DNA of 64,000 nt, taken from CAVYYW01 sp963772845. Lineage in GTDB: Bacteria; Bacillota; Bacilli; Bacillales; Sporolactobacillaceae. The notes beneath the pieces are model-generated. The model was not told the DNA's origin, made no database searches, and saw only the letters and a list, made by a program, of their open reading frames with translations. This document shows positions 9,402-18,498 of this stretch, piece by piece (within the stretch, counting starts at the first letter, position 1; each line of letters opens with the position of its first letter). Made by a program: the position numbers and the translations under genes. The stretch spans positions 496,001 to 560,000 of the forward strand of contig CAVYYW010000014.1 of the NCBI GenBank assembly GCA_963772845.1, read 5' to 3'.

Positions 9402-10583
9402 GTGGGTGTAATGAGGGGCGTGAGGAAAGAGAAAGGGAGCTTAAGACATACTAATTTTTATGGTCTTTGCATTATTATCATGATTTGCTTTTGTTGCTTG
9501 CTTAATTATAGCGGGGGATTAACCAGACATATTGCAGCAGCAGAAGATATTCACTCATTAAATGATGCTTCTACGCAAAAAAGCAGGTCACTATCAAGTA
9601 TACGCATTATACCTGGTGGGGAATCCGTTGGTTTGAAACTCCGGACAAAAGGTGTGCTTGTAATTGGTTTTCATTCGTTTACAACGAAGTCTGGTTCAGC
9701 TTCACCAGGGGAAAAAGCGGGTCTTAAAGTCGGTGATGTCATCACACAGTTAAATCAAAAGACCGTTTCTGATTTAGCTGAATTAAAGGATGCGGTAAAT
9801 AAAGCAGGAAAAAATGGGCAGCCAATCACACTTGGTCTCGAAAGGCATCACTCCAAGTTAACGAAGACCATTATTCCAAAGGAAGACCGGGCAAATCATA
9901 CCTATCAGTTAGGTATATTTATCCGTAATCAGGCATCAGGAATTGGCACTCTTACCTTTTACGATCCAATAACCGGTAACTATGGTGCCTTGGGGCATGT
10001 GATCAGCAATCAGGAATCACAGTCACCAATGGCAGTAAAAGATGGTTTGCTTTTAAAATCTTCTGTATCTGCAATCGAACGGGGAAGCGAGGGAAAGCCT
10101 GGCGAGAAAATTGCTTCTTTTGCATCTGAAAGACATCCGATTGGAACAATCATAAAAAATACGCCATTCGGTGTTTTCGGGAGATTAAATACTGATCTAA
10201 GCAATGGGGTCTGGAATAAAGCACTGCCGATTGCGGTTGGCAATCAGGTGAAGGAGGGCCCAGCGAAAATTCTTACCGTTCTCAATGGTCAAAAGGTTGA
10301 AGCTTTTGATATCCAGGTGCTAAGCTCAATGCCGCAATCTTACCCTGCGACTAAAGGGCTTGTTATAAAGGTTACTGATCCCAGATTGCTGCGAGCCACG
10401 GGGGGAATTGTGCAGGGAATGAGTGGCAGTCCGATTATTCAGAATGGTAAATTAATCGGAGCGGTTACCCATGTATTTGTCAATGACCCAACTTCAGGCT
10501 ACGGGGTTCATATTGAATGGATGCTTCAGGAAGCCGGCGTGCATATCTCGAAAATATCCAGTGATCAAAAAAGAGCAGGATAG
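9402..10583 (+). CDS. spoIVB: Stage IV sporulation protein B, S55 peptidase
   Basis: This is a serine peptidase secreted from the forespore into the intermembrane space. It cleaves SpoIVFA and so triggers pro-sigma-K processing. An N-terminal membrane anchor (about residues 20-42) is followed by a PDZ domain (SPGEKAGLKVGDVITQLN, about 105-150) and the SpoIVB S55 domain with the catalytic serine in GIVQGMSGSPII. The length of 393 residues is close to the usual 425. GTG at 9402 and ATG at 9411 are both possible starts. It lies directly before spo0A as in B. subtilis. Confidence 0.94.
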   Translation: MGVMRGVRKEKGSLRHTNFYGLCIIIMICFCCLLNYSGGLTRHIAAAEDIHSLNDASTQKSRSLSSIRIIPGGESVGLKLRTKGVLVIGFHSFTTKSGSASPGEKAGLKVGDVITQLNQKTVSDLAELKDAVNKAGKNGQPITLGLERHHSKLTKTIIPKEDRANHTYQLGIFIRNQASGIGTLTFYDPITGNYGALGHVISNQESQSPMAVKDGLLLKSSVSAIERGSEGKPGEKIASFASERHPIGTIIKNTPFGVFGRLNTDLSNGVWNKALPIAVGNQVKEGPAKILTVLNGQKVEAFDIQVLSSMPQSYPATKGLVIKVTDPRLLRATGGIVQGMSGSPIIQNGKLIGAVTHVFVNDPTSGYGVHIEWMLQEAGVHISKISSDQKRAG

Positions 10584-10611
10584 GGAAAATTTTTCCCTGT
10601 CTCTACATAAT

Positions 10612-10618
10612 TTCGACA
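10612..10618 (-). promoter_or_regulatory. Spo0A box (0A box) upstream of spo0A
   Basis: TTCGACA is the exact complement of the Spo0A recognition core TGTCGAA. It lies 165 bases before the spo0A start. In B. subtilis spo0A is autoregulated through such boxes. Confidence 0.5.
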
Positions 10619-10729
10619 ATGTTCAACAAATAACTTACGTGATATGTGGTATGTTTATCGAAAAATAAGGAATGTCTATGAATTTCTAAAAAATTCGGCG
10701 AACGTTTTAAGAAGGGATGAGAATGAGAC

Positions 10730-10736
10730 TGTCGAA
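10730..10736 (+). promoter_or_regulatory. Spo0A box (0A box) close to the spo0A start
   Basis: An exact TGTCGAA lies 47 bases before the TTG start. Together with the opposite-strand copy at 10612 it fits autoregulation of the master sporulation regulator. Confidence 0.5.
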
Positions 10737-10776
10737 TTTCATTAAAAGAGAAACAACATAACAAGGAGGAATCGTG

Positions 10777-11565
10777 TTGGAACAAATTAAAGTGTGTTTG
10801 ACCGATGACAATCAGGAACTTATTTCATTAATCGAAGAATATTTGTCCCACCAGGAAGATATGGAAGTGGTTGGGACCGCATATAACGGTGAAGACTGCC
10901 TCGAAATGATCAGTGATGCGAAACCGGATGTTTTGGTTCTCGATATTATTATGCCTCATCTAGACGGTTTGGGTGTACTTGAACGGCTCAGGGAAAATGA
11001 AGATGGGAAAATGCCTAATGTGATCATGCTTACTGCGTTCGGCCAGGAAGACGTAACAAAAAAAGCTGTGGAATTAGGGGCATCCTATTTTATTTTAAAG
11101 CCGTTTGACATGGAGAATTTAGTGAGCAATATTAGGCAGGTTGCAGGACGCAAAAAACAAGGACTGTCATCAGCAAAAAGAACGCCTTCCTATAATTCAA
11201 ATAAAAAAGTTCTTAATTTAGATCAAAATATTACAAGCATTATTCATGAAATCGGAGTACCGGCACATATTAAAGGTTATATGTATTTACGTGAAGCCAT
11301 TTCAATGGTCTATAATGATATCGAACTGCTTGGCTGCATCACAAAAGTGTTGTATCCGGATATTGCAAAAAAATATAAAACCACTTCCAGCAGGGTAGAG
11401 AGAGCGATACGCCATGCAATTGAGGTTGCGTGGAGCCGTGGCAATATTGATTCTATTTCCAGTTTGTTTGGCTATACTGTCTCAATGTCAAAAGCAAAGC
11501 CCACTAACAGCGAATTCATTGCCATGGTTGCGGATAAACTTAGGATTGAACATAAAGCTGGATGA
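10777..11565 (+). CDS. spo0A: Sporulation master response regulator Spo0A
   Basis: Spo0A is the phosphorelay output regulator deciding sporulation entry. The receiver domain (residues 1-125) has the acidic pocket TDDN, the phosphoacceptor Asp in [15 protein letters not shown], the Thr of MLTAFG and the Lys of ILKPFDMEN. The C-terminal Spo0A DNA-binding domain carries [19 protein letters not shown] and [21 protein letters not shown] at 10774 and TTG at 10777 are both in frame. AAGGAGGA ends at 10770, which favours the TTG, and the resulting [12 protein letters not shown] lines up with the MEKIKVC start in B. subtilis. It follows spoIVB as usual. Confidence 0.97.
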   Translation: MEQIKVCLTDDNQELISLIEEYLSHQEDMEVVGTAYNGEDCLEMISDAKPDVLVLDIIMPHLDGLGVLERLRENEDGKMPNVIMLTAFGQEDVTKKAVELGASYFILKPFDMENLVSNIRQVAGRKKQGLSSAKRTPSYNSNKKVLNLDQNITSIIHEIGVPAHIKGYMYLREAISMVYNDIELLGCITKVLYPDIAKKYKTTSSRVERAIRHAIEVAWSRGNIDSISSLFGYTVSMSKAKPTNSEFIAMVADKLRIEHKAG

Positions 11566-11597
11566 ATCCATGGGGCTATAAATAAATTGATGCTGAG

Positions 11598-11628
11598 CTC
11601 TGTCTAACCAGACAGAGTCTTTTTTTTT
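11598..11628 (+). terminator. Intrinsic terminator after spo0A
   Basis: CTCTGTCT at 11598-11605 and AGACAGAG at 11610-11617 form a perfect eight-pair stem with an AACC loop and a nine-base T tract. Confidence 0.85.
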
Positions 11629-11641
11629 GGAAACGAACGGG

Positions 11642-11670
11642 TTGCAAAATAGATAAGAAAAGACAATAAT
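11642..11670 (+). promoter_or_regulatory. Candidate promoter for ptsH
   Basis: TTGCAA at 11642-11647, a spacer of 17 bases, then AATAAT at 11665-11670. This lies between the spo0A terminator and the HPr gene, which therefore appears to be transcribed alone. Confidence 0.5.
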
Positions 11671-11699
11671 TATAGTATATAGAAAAGGAGTTGGTATTA

Positions 11700-11966
11700 A
11701 TGGCAGAAAAAAATTACACAGTGGTTGATGAAACAGGGATACACGCACGGCCAGCAACTGTGCTTGTTAGTGAAGCAAGCAAATTCTCATCTGATATACA
11801 GCTTGAGTATCAAGGACAAAAAGCAAATTTAAAGTCAATAATGGGCGTCATGGCAATGGGAATTCGTCAGGGAGCTGAAATAAGAATTTTAACAGACGGT
11901 CCTGATGCTGAACAAGCACTTCAAGCCATTGACGAAAAATTGAAATCAACCGGATTAGCAGAATAG
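11700..11966 (+). CDS. ptsH: Phosphocarrier protein HPr
   Basis: HPr is the histidine phosphocarrier of the sugar phosphotransferase system and, when Ser-phosphorylated, the CcpA corepressor. It is 88 residues long. [11 protein letters not shown] contains the active-site His15, and [12 protein letters not shown] contains Ser46. The presence of His15 rules out Crh, which has Gln there. ATG at 11700 follows AAAAGGAG with normal spacing. No ptsI follows. The gene has its own promoter and terminator, unlike the ptsGHI operon of B. subtilis, so enzyme I must be encoded elsewhere. Confidence 0.92.
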   Translation: MAEKNYTVVDETGIHARPATVLVSEASKFSSDIQLEYQGQKANLKSIMGVMAMGIRQGAEIRILTDGPDAEQALQAIDEKLKSTGLAE

Positions 11967-11980
11967 ACTAAGTAATTTTA

Positions 11981-12005
11981 GACTCTCATTAAAGAGAGTC
12001 TTTTT
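11981..12005 (+). terminator. Intrinsic terminator after ptsH
   Basis: GACTCTC and GAGAGTC arms around ATTAAA are followed by TTTTT. Confidence 0.85.
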
Positions 12006-12020
12006 ACTTTTAGCGAAGGT

Positions 12021-13383
12021 GTGATCGTTATCGGTAAATTAAAACATAAACCATGGCTCTTAATTACTGCTGTAGCGTTAGGGATTTTATTAAATCCGTT
12101 AAATTCATCTATGATTGCCGTGGCATTAAGCCGTTTTCAATCAGAATTTAATTTGAGTTTTTCAAGTTTAACCTGGCTCATTTCTACATATTATTTAGGG
12201 AGTGCCGTTGCCCAGCCGGTAATGGGGAAGCTTGGAGATATGTTTGGTCACAAAAAACTTTTTTTGACCGGCCTCCTGTTCATTGCTGCGTCATCGATTC
12301 TCGCACCTTTCTCAAGCAGTTTCCTGTGGCTGATTGTTTTCCGCCTGATACAGGCTGTAGGGAGTTCTGCGCTGTTTCCAAGCGGCATGTCAATGATTCG
12401 GCACGCCATTAAAACGAAACAGGCAAAAGCTTTAGCAATGCTGGCTGTTTTTTCTTCAACCTCTGCAGCCTTTGGTCCGACAATCGGAGGGTTTCTCATT
12501 CATTATTGGGATTGGCAGGCGATCTTTTTAATTAATTTTCCCTTTATTATATTTTCATTTTTCTTAACCTGGTTTAGTTCTTCCCTCTGAAGGCTCTTCA
12601 AAATGGCAATGGAGCAGAATAGACTGGGGAGGGATTGTTTTTTTTACAACGGGGATTATCTTTGCTATTTTATTTTTGCTTTCTTTGGAAAGCCGCATAG
12701 AGTGGGTGGACCTCATTATTTCAGCAACATCATTCCTCTTGTTATACAAGCTGGAAACAAAGCACAAAGAACCGTTGATCGATATCAAGATGTTAAAAAA
12801 GAATAAAAATATCAGCTTGGTTTACCTGCAATTTATAAGCATTAATGTGATTTTTTACAGCGTGTTTTTTGGAATGCCGACATTTCTTCAACAGGCACAG
12901 CATTATAATGAAGAAGAAACAGGTCTGATTATGCTAACTATAGCGGGATTCGGCGTTATCATCGCTCCACTGGCCGGACGGTGGATAGACAGGAGCGGTT
13001 CGAAACCAGCGCTTTTGACGGGTTCTCTTACCTTAGTGACAGGAACGTTTCTATTATTAACGCTTTCTGAAAATACATCACTTTGGTGGTTGCTGCCTGT
13101 TCTTTGTGTGCTCGGTATAAGCAACGGATTTAATAATATTGCGATGCAGACAACCCTTTATGACTTTGTGAAACCTGAGGAAACAGGTTCCGCATCAGGA
13201 TTATTTATGACTAGCCGTTATCTTGGAACAATTTTATCCTCAAGCTTGCTCGGGATCATGTTTAATCAACACGTTAACAGCGTCCATTTACATGATGTCA
13301 CATTTGTGATAATCATTTTCAGCCTGATTACTTTGGGCTTGACTCTACGTCTGCCGGGAGGATCAAAAATACGACAGCACTAA
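12021..13383 (+). pseudogene. MFS multidrug-type transporter (DHA2-like), frameshifted
   Basis: This is a drug:H+ antiporter of the EmrB/QacA type, with about 450 residues when joined. The first part (12021-12590) carries the motif A sequence GKLGDMFGHKKLF and the motif C-like block AFGPTIGGFLIHYWDWQAIFLIN. The second part resumes in the next frame as EGSSKWQWSRIDWGGIVF and continues through further membrane helices to 13383. Skipping the single T before GAA at 12589 joins the two parts. As written the frame ends in CTC TGA. The start is GTG at 12021. Substrate cannot be predicted. It could be a sequencing insertion, a pseudogene or, less likely, a +1 recoding site. Confidence 0.8.
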
Positions 13384-13454
13384 ATTATAAAGTTTTGTGA
13401 AATTAAAGACAAGCTTAAGGAAAGAGAGTATCATGAAGGTGAGGAAGGTGCCTT

Positions 13455-13751
13455 ATGTTTGAATTCAGTATTAGAAACACTCTTTCAACTGCCTAATGAT
13501 CCGACAATTTACATGACAACATTCTCCATGCTGTTCACATTGACAGTAACGCTTACAGTAGCTATTTTCATGATGGAAATCAGACAGCGAACTGAGCATC
13601 GTTCAGCTTCTTCTTATAGGCTTACTCCAAGCGCTTCATAGCTAACCCTTTAATTGAGAATCAAAAGCGTTTTATCAGCTGGGCTGCGATTACAATACGG
13701 CGAAAAGATTCTCCGGATGATGGGAAAGATGATCATCACTTCTTATTTTAA
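13455..13751 (+). pseudogene. mifM: MifM-like membrane-targeted translation-arrest leader, frame-disrupted
   Basis: In B. subtilis MifM (95 residues) is an arrest peptide. When its insertion by SpoIIIJ/YidC1 fails, it stalls and opens a hairpin that hides the yidC2 ribosome binding site. Here the sequence between the MFS gene and yidC2 reads as such a gene in pieces. A membrane helix (YMTTFSMLFTLTVTLTVAIF) lies in the frame opened at TTG 13459, or at ATG 13455 if one T is removed. The C-terminal part is in another frame from about 13620. It contains RFISWAAITIRRKDSP, then DDGKDD, and stops at 13751. This resembles the B. subtilis arrest segment as I remember it (R..TW, NSP, then a DEED acidic end). 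The total is about 96-98 residues. The stop lies inside the hairpin before yidC2, as needed for the mechanism. Confidence 0.62.
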
Positions 13752-13773
13752 AACAATTTCGTTTTAAAATAAG
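13742..13773 (+). promoter_or_regulatory. Hairpin masking the yidC2 ribosome binding site
   Basis: CTTATTTTAAAAC (13742-13754) and GTTTTAAAATAAG (13761-13773) form a perfect 13-pair stem with a six-base loop. The right arm includes the first bases of the AAGGAGG at 13771-13777, while the left arm contains the end of the leader reading frame. A ribosome paused at the leader end would disrupt the stem and free the site. Confidence 0.75.
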
Positions 13774-13784
13774 GAGGATTATCA

Positions 13785-14534
13785 TTGAAAAAAAATATTT
13801 CGATTATTATTATTGTCGGTTTACTGCTTATGTCAGGATGCCAAGCTCAGCATACGGTTATCGATCCATTCAGATCCTTAATTGATGCGACAGCTAATTT
13901 ATTTGACGGGAGCTACGGCTTTGCGATTATTTTAATCACCATTATTATTCGGTTGATTTTATCACCTTTTATGTTGAAACAAATAAAACAGCAGCAGGTT
14001 ATGAAGACCAAAATGGATGCAATAAAACCCGAATTGGATAACATCAAAGCAAGAATGCAACAGACAAAAGATTCTGCGGAAAAGAGTAAAATTCAGCAAG
14101 AAATGATGGGGCTGTACAAAGAGCATAATATGAACCCTTTATCGATGGGGTGCTTACCGGTACTGATCCAAATGCCGATTCTGATGGTTTTTTATTATGC
14201 AATAAGAGGATCTCATGAAATTGCCTCTCATAATTTTCTTTGGTTCAGTCTCGGTCATCCCAATATTCCGCTTGCTTTTGTTGCAGGATTTATTTACCTG
14301 CTTCAGTTCCGTGTTGCTCAGTTGAATATGCCTTCAACAACTCAGGCTTCAATGAAATATATTGGGTTGATTTCCCCGATTATGATTCTTTTTATTTCAT
14401 GGCATGCGCCAGCGGTTCTTCCGTTGTATTGGTCCGTGGGTGGGCTGTTCCTCATTGCGCAGACACTCTATGCACATCGTTTTATTATAAGCCCATATCA
14501 GGCTGAAACAGCGATAACAAAAGAAGAAAAATAA
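13785..14534 (+). CDS. yidC2: Membrane protein insertase YidC2 (YqjG type)
   Basis: This is an Oxa1/YidC family insertase that places proteins in the membrane alone or with SecYEG. It is 249 residues long. The lipoprotein signal ends in LLMSGCQ (Cys19). Transmembrane segments lie around residues 45-65, 120-140, 160-178, 195-212 and 215-235. The cytosolic loop is rich in K and Q (IKQQQVMKTKMDAIKPELDN), and NPLSMGCLPVLIQMPI is the family signature. The start is TTG at 13785 after AAGGAGG, which is partly buried in a hairpin. It is the second-copy type, and its upstream leader fits regulation by failure of the main YidC. Confidence 0.92.
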   Translation: MKKNISIIIIVGLLLMSGCQAQHTVIDPFRSLIDATANLFDGSYGFAIILITIIIRLILSPFMLKQIKQQQVMKTKMDAIKPELDNIKARMQQTKDSAEKSKIQQEMMGLYKEHNMNPLSMGCLPVLIQMPILMVFYYAIRGSHEIASHNFLWFSLGHPNIPLAFVAGFIYLLQFRVAQLNMPSTTQASMKYIGLISPIMILFISWHAPAVLPLYWSVGGLFLIAQTLYAHRFIISPYQAETAITKEEK

Positions 14535-14567
14535 AAGTGCAGGACCTTAAAAAGGTCCTGCACTTTT
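14533..14567. terminator. Bidirectional terminator between yidC2 and yojO
   Basis: AAAAGTGCAGGACCTT and AAGGTCCTGCACTTTT form a 16-pair stem with a three-base loop and T tracts on both strands, serving convergent genes. Confidence 0.9.
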
Positions 14568-14571
14568 TGAT

Positions 14572-16471
14572 TTATAGATATTTAAACAACAGTTTCTTCA
14601 GTAAGGGTTGTAATCGTGCGGGTATTTCAGAAATGGATGGGATAATCAGACTTTGCTGTCCATAAATGGCATGCATCGTTTCAATTTCCCTCTCCTGAGA
14701 CGCCTCGTCATCAGCAAGGAAAATACCTATGACATCAACGCCTTGACGCCTCATTTCAATAACCGCTTCCTGCGTATCTACAATCCCTTCATCGTTATAC
14801 TGATGGGCAGAAGGTTCACCATCTGTGAAAACAAGTAAGAGCTTATGTTTTTCAGGGGCTCGCTTTAATTTTTCACCAGTCGTTCTTATGGCGAAGCCGT
14901 CGCGATTATCTTCTTCAGCAGATAATTGCATGATCGAAGCACCTGTACCAGGAAGAAGAGATTTTTCGAAAGGCAGCACTTCATGAAAGTAATTAGGCTG
15001 AGAAGATGCATCACTGCTTAAGGCATCCTCATAAAAACCGGTTATGGCATGCGAGATTTTCAGGTCATAAAGTGTTTCATGAAACAGAACGAGTCCCGTT
15101 TTTAATTGCTCAATCTTATCGTACATTGAGGCGGAACAGTCCACTAAGAGCGAAAAGGCGGCATCCCACTCATTAGATTCTAGATTCTTCTTGTAGAAAA
15201 GCCTTGGATGGTCCTCTGTAAGAACGCCTAAGAGTTTTTTTCCAAGTCTTCCGGCATGCAAAGATTCTCTTGGGGCTATCATTTTCTGTTCAAGTGTTTT
15301 TTGAATCGAACGCTTCAACGGTTTTTCAATGGCTTCTATCGATGACCGGTAAGCGATGTAGTTTTGTTTATCTTCCGATGTAATTGGACGGGAGGGAGGG
15401 TATATGGCTTTTGCAAATCTGTTCGCTCTGCCTGAATGGGTTGTTAATAAAGATGAATCTTCTTTTGGAGAGGTAGAATTTTTGGTTTCTTTTTCATCAT
15501 AATCCTCCGAATCTGAGGACTGGGCAGAGCCCTCAACACTTGCAAGAGCCTGATCACCAGAGTCAGCTTCACGCTCTCCCTCTCCCATCAAATCCATTTT
15601 TTGTCCCTCGTTTAAATCAAATGACAGAAACCCCTCTTCATCTTCATCATCCTCGGCATGCCATGAAGGCAATTCTTCCTCTTCAGGATCCTCCGCATCT
15701 TCGTCTGAAGTTACTTTTTCATCTCCATCAACAGGATCTTTTCTTTCCTCCAATGTCTCTGAGTAATCATGAGCAGCTTCATCTATTTCAATAGTGAAAT
15801 AAGAGCCACTCATGTCTGACAGATCCTTAGGAAGAGAAGAGATGAAACGTTCGCACAGGCTTGCTACTGCCTGAGTTGAATCCGCATCTGCTGCTTCTTT
15901 AAGCAAATTCCTTACCTTTGGTTTCAAGTGAGCTATGATGCTTGGAAAGATGACCGGCTTGTGGACCCATTGAAGATAAATTCCTGAAAATAACATGTCC
16001 AGAACATTACCTTGATTTTTCGCTGAACGAAAAGCATCCCGGAAACGTCTTGTCAGAAGAATTCGCCTGTCTTCAAATCCATATATCATGCCAGCTCTTT
16101 TTTGGAGCAATAGCTCTTCCAAACGAAAGTCTTCAAGAAGTGTAAACAATTGTATGGAAAAAGATGGAGATCCTGAAGGTGGAGATCTTTCTCAAATAGG
16201 ATTCTGCCGCGTTGAAATCAGTAAAATGCGTTTGTCCTGCTGCCCTTAAATAGACGTCGCTTTTCATTGCCCCAAGCTTTTCTTCATCGTTCAGCCTTGT
16301 CCAATAGTGGCTGATGGTCACTATTGATGCATGGGGTTTGTAAACGGAGTGAAAGGCAAACGTGACGTCAGTGAGAGGTTTACTAGATAAAGTCTGGGCA
16401 AGATCAGCAAGCATTAATAGAAGAAATGGATCGTTTCTTTTTTCCATGAAATTAAGGAACTTCATAATCAA
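14572..16471 (-). pseudogene. yojO: VWA-domain protein YojO (NorD/CbbO family), frameshifted
   Basis: The von Willebrand factor A partner of a MoxR-type AAA+ ATPase, thought to act in metal-dependent remodelling of target enzymes. The C-terminal VWA domain has the MIDAS motif DCSASM around residue 350 of the downstream part and FTDGEPS further on. The middle is a long acidic low-complexity stretch. The N-terminal part (minus strand, 16471 down to about 16190) reads FLNFMEKRNDPF to FNAAESYLR. The rest continues in another frame as RSPPSGSPSFSIQLFTLLEDFRLEELL. Removing one base near 16185-16190 joins them into about 635 residues, the usual length of YojO. It lies after yojN on the same strand, as in B. 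subtilis. Confidence 0.85.
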
Positions 16472-16499
16472 ATCACCTGTTTCTGTTCAGCTTAAATCC

Positions 16500-17399
16500 T
16501 TATCTGGCAAAAAGTGTTTCAGCTACATTTTCAACGGCTTTTTTTTCACGCTCATCGTCCAATTTATCAATAATGGCACGTTTAATTGCTCTTTTTGGAG
16601 GAAGATAGACACTCAGATCACAAGCATCTAAAAGAGAACGTGTCGATGCACCTTCTTCAGAAATCTGACCATCAGTTACCTTAGAAATCAGATCATTGCT
16701 TAACTGAACAAATTGTTCTAGCAGATCATCATCTGATTGGCTAGACTGATTTTTAAGCATCTCTTTAAGAGCATGTCCTTGGAGGTAGGGCACATCAATA
16801 ACAACAAACCGATTTTTTAGAGCCTCATTTAACGGAGTGGTACCAATATAGCCTTCATTTATGGCAGCAACAACCTGAAAGTTTGGGTCTGCCCATACCG
16901 TTTCTCCTGTGAAAGGGTTTAAGACCATTCTACGGTAATCGAGAACGCCGTTTAAGATGGGCAAAGTATCTGCTTTGGCCGTGTTGATTTCATCAATATA
17001 GAGAAGATGCCCTTGTTTCATCGCTTTTTGAACAGGTCCTGGAACAAAAACAATCTGTGCTTTTTGATCTTTATCGTAGTCAAGTGTTTTATAGCCAAGC
17101 AAGGCTTCAGCATCTAAATCGACTGAGCAGTTAATAGCATACATCGGCTGATTAAATAATGAAGACAGTGTTTCAGCAAGTTTTGTTTTCCCTGACCCGG
17201 TTGGCCCTTTAAGCAAAACATTTTTGCCTAATGCCAATGCGATAATAGCGTCAGAAATAATAGCCTGATGGGGTGCTGAGTAACCCTCCTTGCCAACGAG
17301 ACGGATCGTTTCATCATTGACGCGCTGCTGATTTGCAGCTTGAATCGATTCGAGTCTGGAACGAATCGCTGGTGGAAGATCATTAAAAGAAAATGACAT
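16500..17399 (-). CDS. yojN: MoxR/CbbQ-type AAA+ ATPase YojN
   Basis: This is an AAA+ ATPase of the CbbQ/NirQ/NorQ group, about 300 residues. Walker A is LLKGPTGSGKTKLAETL near residue 60. Walker B is LLYIDEINTAKADTLPILN, and the arginine-finger region is NEALKNRFVVID. The C-terminal helical domain ends in AETLFAR. ATG at 17399 follows an AAAGGA box at normal distance, and an upstream ATG at 17438 is less likely. With the VWA protein just downstream it forms the AAA+/VWA activator pair seen next to NO reductase or RuBisCO genes elsewhere. No target enzyme lies next to it here. Confidence 0.9.
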   Translation of the reverse strand: MSFSFNDLPPAIRSRLESIQAANQQRVNDETIRLVGKEGYSAPHQAIISDAIIALALGKNVLLKGPTGSGKTKLAETLSSLFNQPMYAINCSVDLDAEALLGYKTLDYDKDQKAQIVFVPGPVQKAMKQGHLLYIDEINTAKADTLPILNGVLDYRRMVLNPFTGETVWADPNFQVVAAINEGYIGTTPLNEALKNRFVVIDVPYLQGHALKEMLKNQSSQSDDDLLEQFVQLSNDLISKVTDGQISEEGASTRSLLDACDLSVYLPPKRAIKRAIIDKLDDEREKKAVENVAETLFAR

Positions 17400-17662
17400 A
17401 AGTAAGATGTTCCTTTCTATCGTGCTGTTTTTCTTCAAGGTATAATCACAGTGTACTACATGGCACGAGCGGAATCATGTCAGACGCAATTATAACAGCG
17501 AAACGGATATTCAGCTGTTTGTCAGCAAGCGGAGGAGTGAAAATTGCGAATAGTGGGTAAATATGATACGTTGAATAATAATGACAATTTTTAACCGATT
17601 ATTTTTACATAGATGTCATGCAGGACAATATCAGGGGAACTTGCAGTAAAGAAGGCGGATTT

Positions 17663-18475
17663 ATGGACTCGATTATAATAAGAAAAATAACATCATTTGA
17701 AGAACTTTTGCTTGTTAGCCGACTTGAAAAAAAGATATGGGGGATGGAGCCGGTTCCTGCGCATCAAACCCTTGCAATCGTTAAGAATGGCGGTTTAATG
17801 CTCGGTGCTTTTCTTGAAGAAGAACTAATCGGTTTTAATTACAGCTTTCCTGGCTTTGACGGCGTAAAGTATTATTTATATTCACATATGACAGGGATCC
17901 ATCCCGGATACCGCCGCCTTGGGATTGGTTTTCAATTAAAAAAACAGCAGCAGATGGAAGCGAGATTGCTCGGGTTTTCCTTAATAAAATGGACATATGA
18001 TCCCCTGGAGGGAGCAAATGCATTTTTTAACCTTGCAAAATTGCGAGGTGTTGCTTCAGCTTATATGGATAATTACTATGGAGATCTAAATGATTCGATA
18101 AATAGCGGGCTTCCGACAGATCGATTTGAGTTAAACTGGTGGGCGGAACGTCAGGATAGGATTGAACTGCAGCTGTCTGATGCTTGTGAAATGTGTTCGA
18201 TCCGTTATACTGAGCACACAAAATATCCGGTGATTTCACAGATAAACACTTTATCAGAGTGGTGCGGGCGTTCGACCATACTTGTGCCGATTCCAGCAGA
18301 TTTTCAGAAATTGAAAGAGAATGATATGCAGCTCGCTTATGATTGGCGAATAAAAACACGAGCGCTTTTTCATTCGCTTTTTAAGGAACATTATGCCGGT
18401 GTACATATTTTTAAAAAACAAGAAACACAGCTATTGAATTATTACGTGTTTGTTCCGGCAAGCACACTTTCTTAA
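17663..18475 (+). CDS. GNAT-family N-acyltransferase (COG3375-like)
   Basis: This is an acyl-CoA-dependent N-acyltransferase. The GNAT fold shows the acyl-CoA-binding motif VHP-type sequence HMTGIHPGYRRLGIGFQLK near residue 85, then a WTYDPLEGANAFFNLAKL stretch typical of the COG3375 group. ATG 17663 (MDSIIIRKITSF) follows AAGAAGGCGG. An ATG at 17618 lacks such a site. Its stop overlaps the region of the next gene, an N-acylamino-acid racemase. In Geobacillus-type clusters the same pair works as N-succinyltransferase and racemase in D-amino-acid conversion, so a D-amino-acid N-succinyltransferase role is an inference from context. Confidence 0.8.
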   Translation: MDSIIIRKITSFEELLLVSRLEKKIWGMEPVPAHQTLAIVKNGGLMLGAFLEEELIGFNYSFPGFDGVKYYLYSHMTGIHPGYRRLGIGFQLKKQQQMEARLLGFSLIKWTYDPLEGANAFFNLAKLRGVASAYMDNYYGDLNDSINSGLPTDRFELNWWAERQDRIELQLSDACEMCSIRYTEHTKYPVISQINTLSEWCGRSTILVPIPADFQKLKENDMQLAYDWRIKTRALFHSLFKEHYAGVHIFKKQETQLLNYYVFVPASTLS

Positions 18476-18498
18476 TGAGGGCAAAAGGAGCTGAAGCA

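Noticed and set aside
10640..10700. Sigma-H promoter for spo0A (AGGAATG ... GAAT)
   Set aside because: The two parts are too close together for a sigma-H promoter. A promoter is expected here but I could not place it.
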